Source: Azoarcus olearius
GTDB lineage: Bacteria > Pseudomonadota > Gammaproteobacteria > Burkholderiales > Rhodocyclaceae
Assembly: GCF_001682385.1 (NCBI RefSeq)
Contig: NZ_CP016210.1
Location: forward strand, 2,604,001 to 2,668,000
Direction of reading: 5' to 3'
Length of the DNA stretch: 64,000 nucleotides
The notes under the pieces are model-generated. The model ran no database searches, was not told where the DNA came from, and saw only the letters and a program-made list of their open reading frames with translations. The first letter of the stretch is position 1, and each line of letters starts with the position of its first letter. This document shows positions 63,893 through 64,000 of this stretch, piece by piece. The position numbers were made by a program, and so were the translations under genes.

Positions 63893-64000
63893 CCCCGGGG
63901 GAATCGCCCGCCCGTAACGGGACGGAAGCGCCAAGACATTGAACAAAAGGATTAATTTGCCGACTCCGGCGTTCTTTCCCGGCATTGCGCCGGAGGCCGG

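Overview
The window is high-GC, densely coded DNA from a Gram-negative bacterium. Codon use, the LPS, RND, TonB and arsenic gene content, and the paired c-type cytochromes fit a betaproteobacterium of the Azoarcus/Thauera/Aromatoleum type (Rhodocyclales). That placement is inferred from gene style, not from a marker gene. I found no rRNA, tRNA, CRISPR array, insertion sequence, phage gene or replication origin.

Layout. (1) 1-2509, minus: glucokinase followed by an SbmA/YddA-type ABC protein that runs off the left edge and whose ATPase motifs are degenerate. (2) 2666-15049, plus: an envelope-polysaccharide block. It holds an ArnT-like GT39, a tyrosine phosphatase-like protein, an MsbA-like flippase, a polysialyltransferase-like protein, an O-antigen ligase, a GT29 sialyltransferase-like protein, a pyruvyltransferase-like protein, a GT9 heptosyltransferase-like protein, two GT4 enzymes and a polysaccharide deacetylase. 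Many junctions are ATGA stop/start overlaps, so this is probably one or two operons. (3) 15100-17273: a SRPBCC protein and a Cache-HAMP-GGDEF diguanylate cyclase. (4) 17286-22308: a CysB-like LysR regulator, a sigma-54 activator resembling SfnR, and a tonB-exbB-exbD-exbD operon. (5) 22430-31492: an MdtABC-type RND pump with two different permeases and an outer-membrane factor. (6) 31507-34373: a cytochrome b and the Prc protease. (7) 34374-35158: a non-coding stretch with two copies of a roughly 235-bp repeat.

(8) 35159-49392 is the most unusual part. A minus-strand series encodes a planctomycete-style DUF1549/DUF1553 protein, a Tat-exported DUF1501 protein, two small c-type cytochromes, a peroxiredoxin, a dihaem cytochrome c, an SMP-30/lactonase protein and a dienelactone hydrolase. 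It is divergent from a TonB-dependent receptor, which is followed by a rhodanese-fold protein without its catalytic cysteine and a PepSY membrane protein. I see sigma-54 (-24/-12) promoter sequences in front of the receptor, the DUF1553 gene, the SMP-30 gene, the rhodanese gene, probably the PepSY gene, the tonB operon, and a lectin-like gene at the right end. A near-identical element of about 22 nt lies upstream of two of these promoters. Together with the SfnR/CysB-type regulators and a sulfate-binding protein, this suggests a sigma-54-controlled, TonB-energised uptake and periplasmic redox/degradation system that may answer to sulfur limitation. The substrate is unknown.

(9) 49443-54579: an arsenic resistance cluster (DUF2703 gene divergent from arsC-arsR-arsC-acr3-arsD-arsA) with two related ArsR operator candidates. 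(10) 54619-59693: an amidase, an AraC regulator, a tautomerase divergent from a LysR regulator, and an HSL-type esterase. (11) 59840-63782: a PAS-PAS hybrid histidine kinase, a periplasmic sulfate-binding protein and a secreted lectin-like protein.
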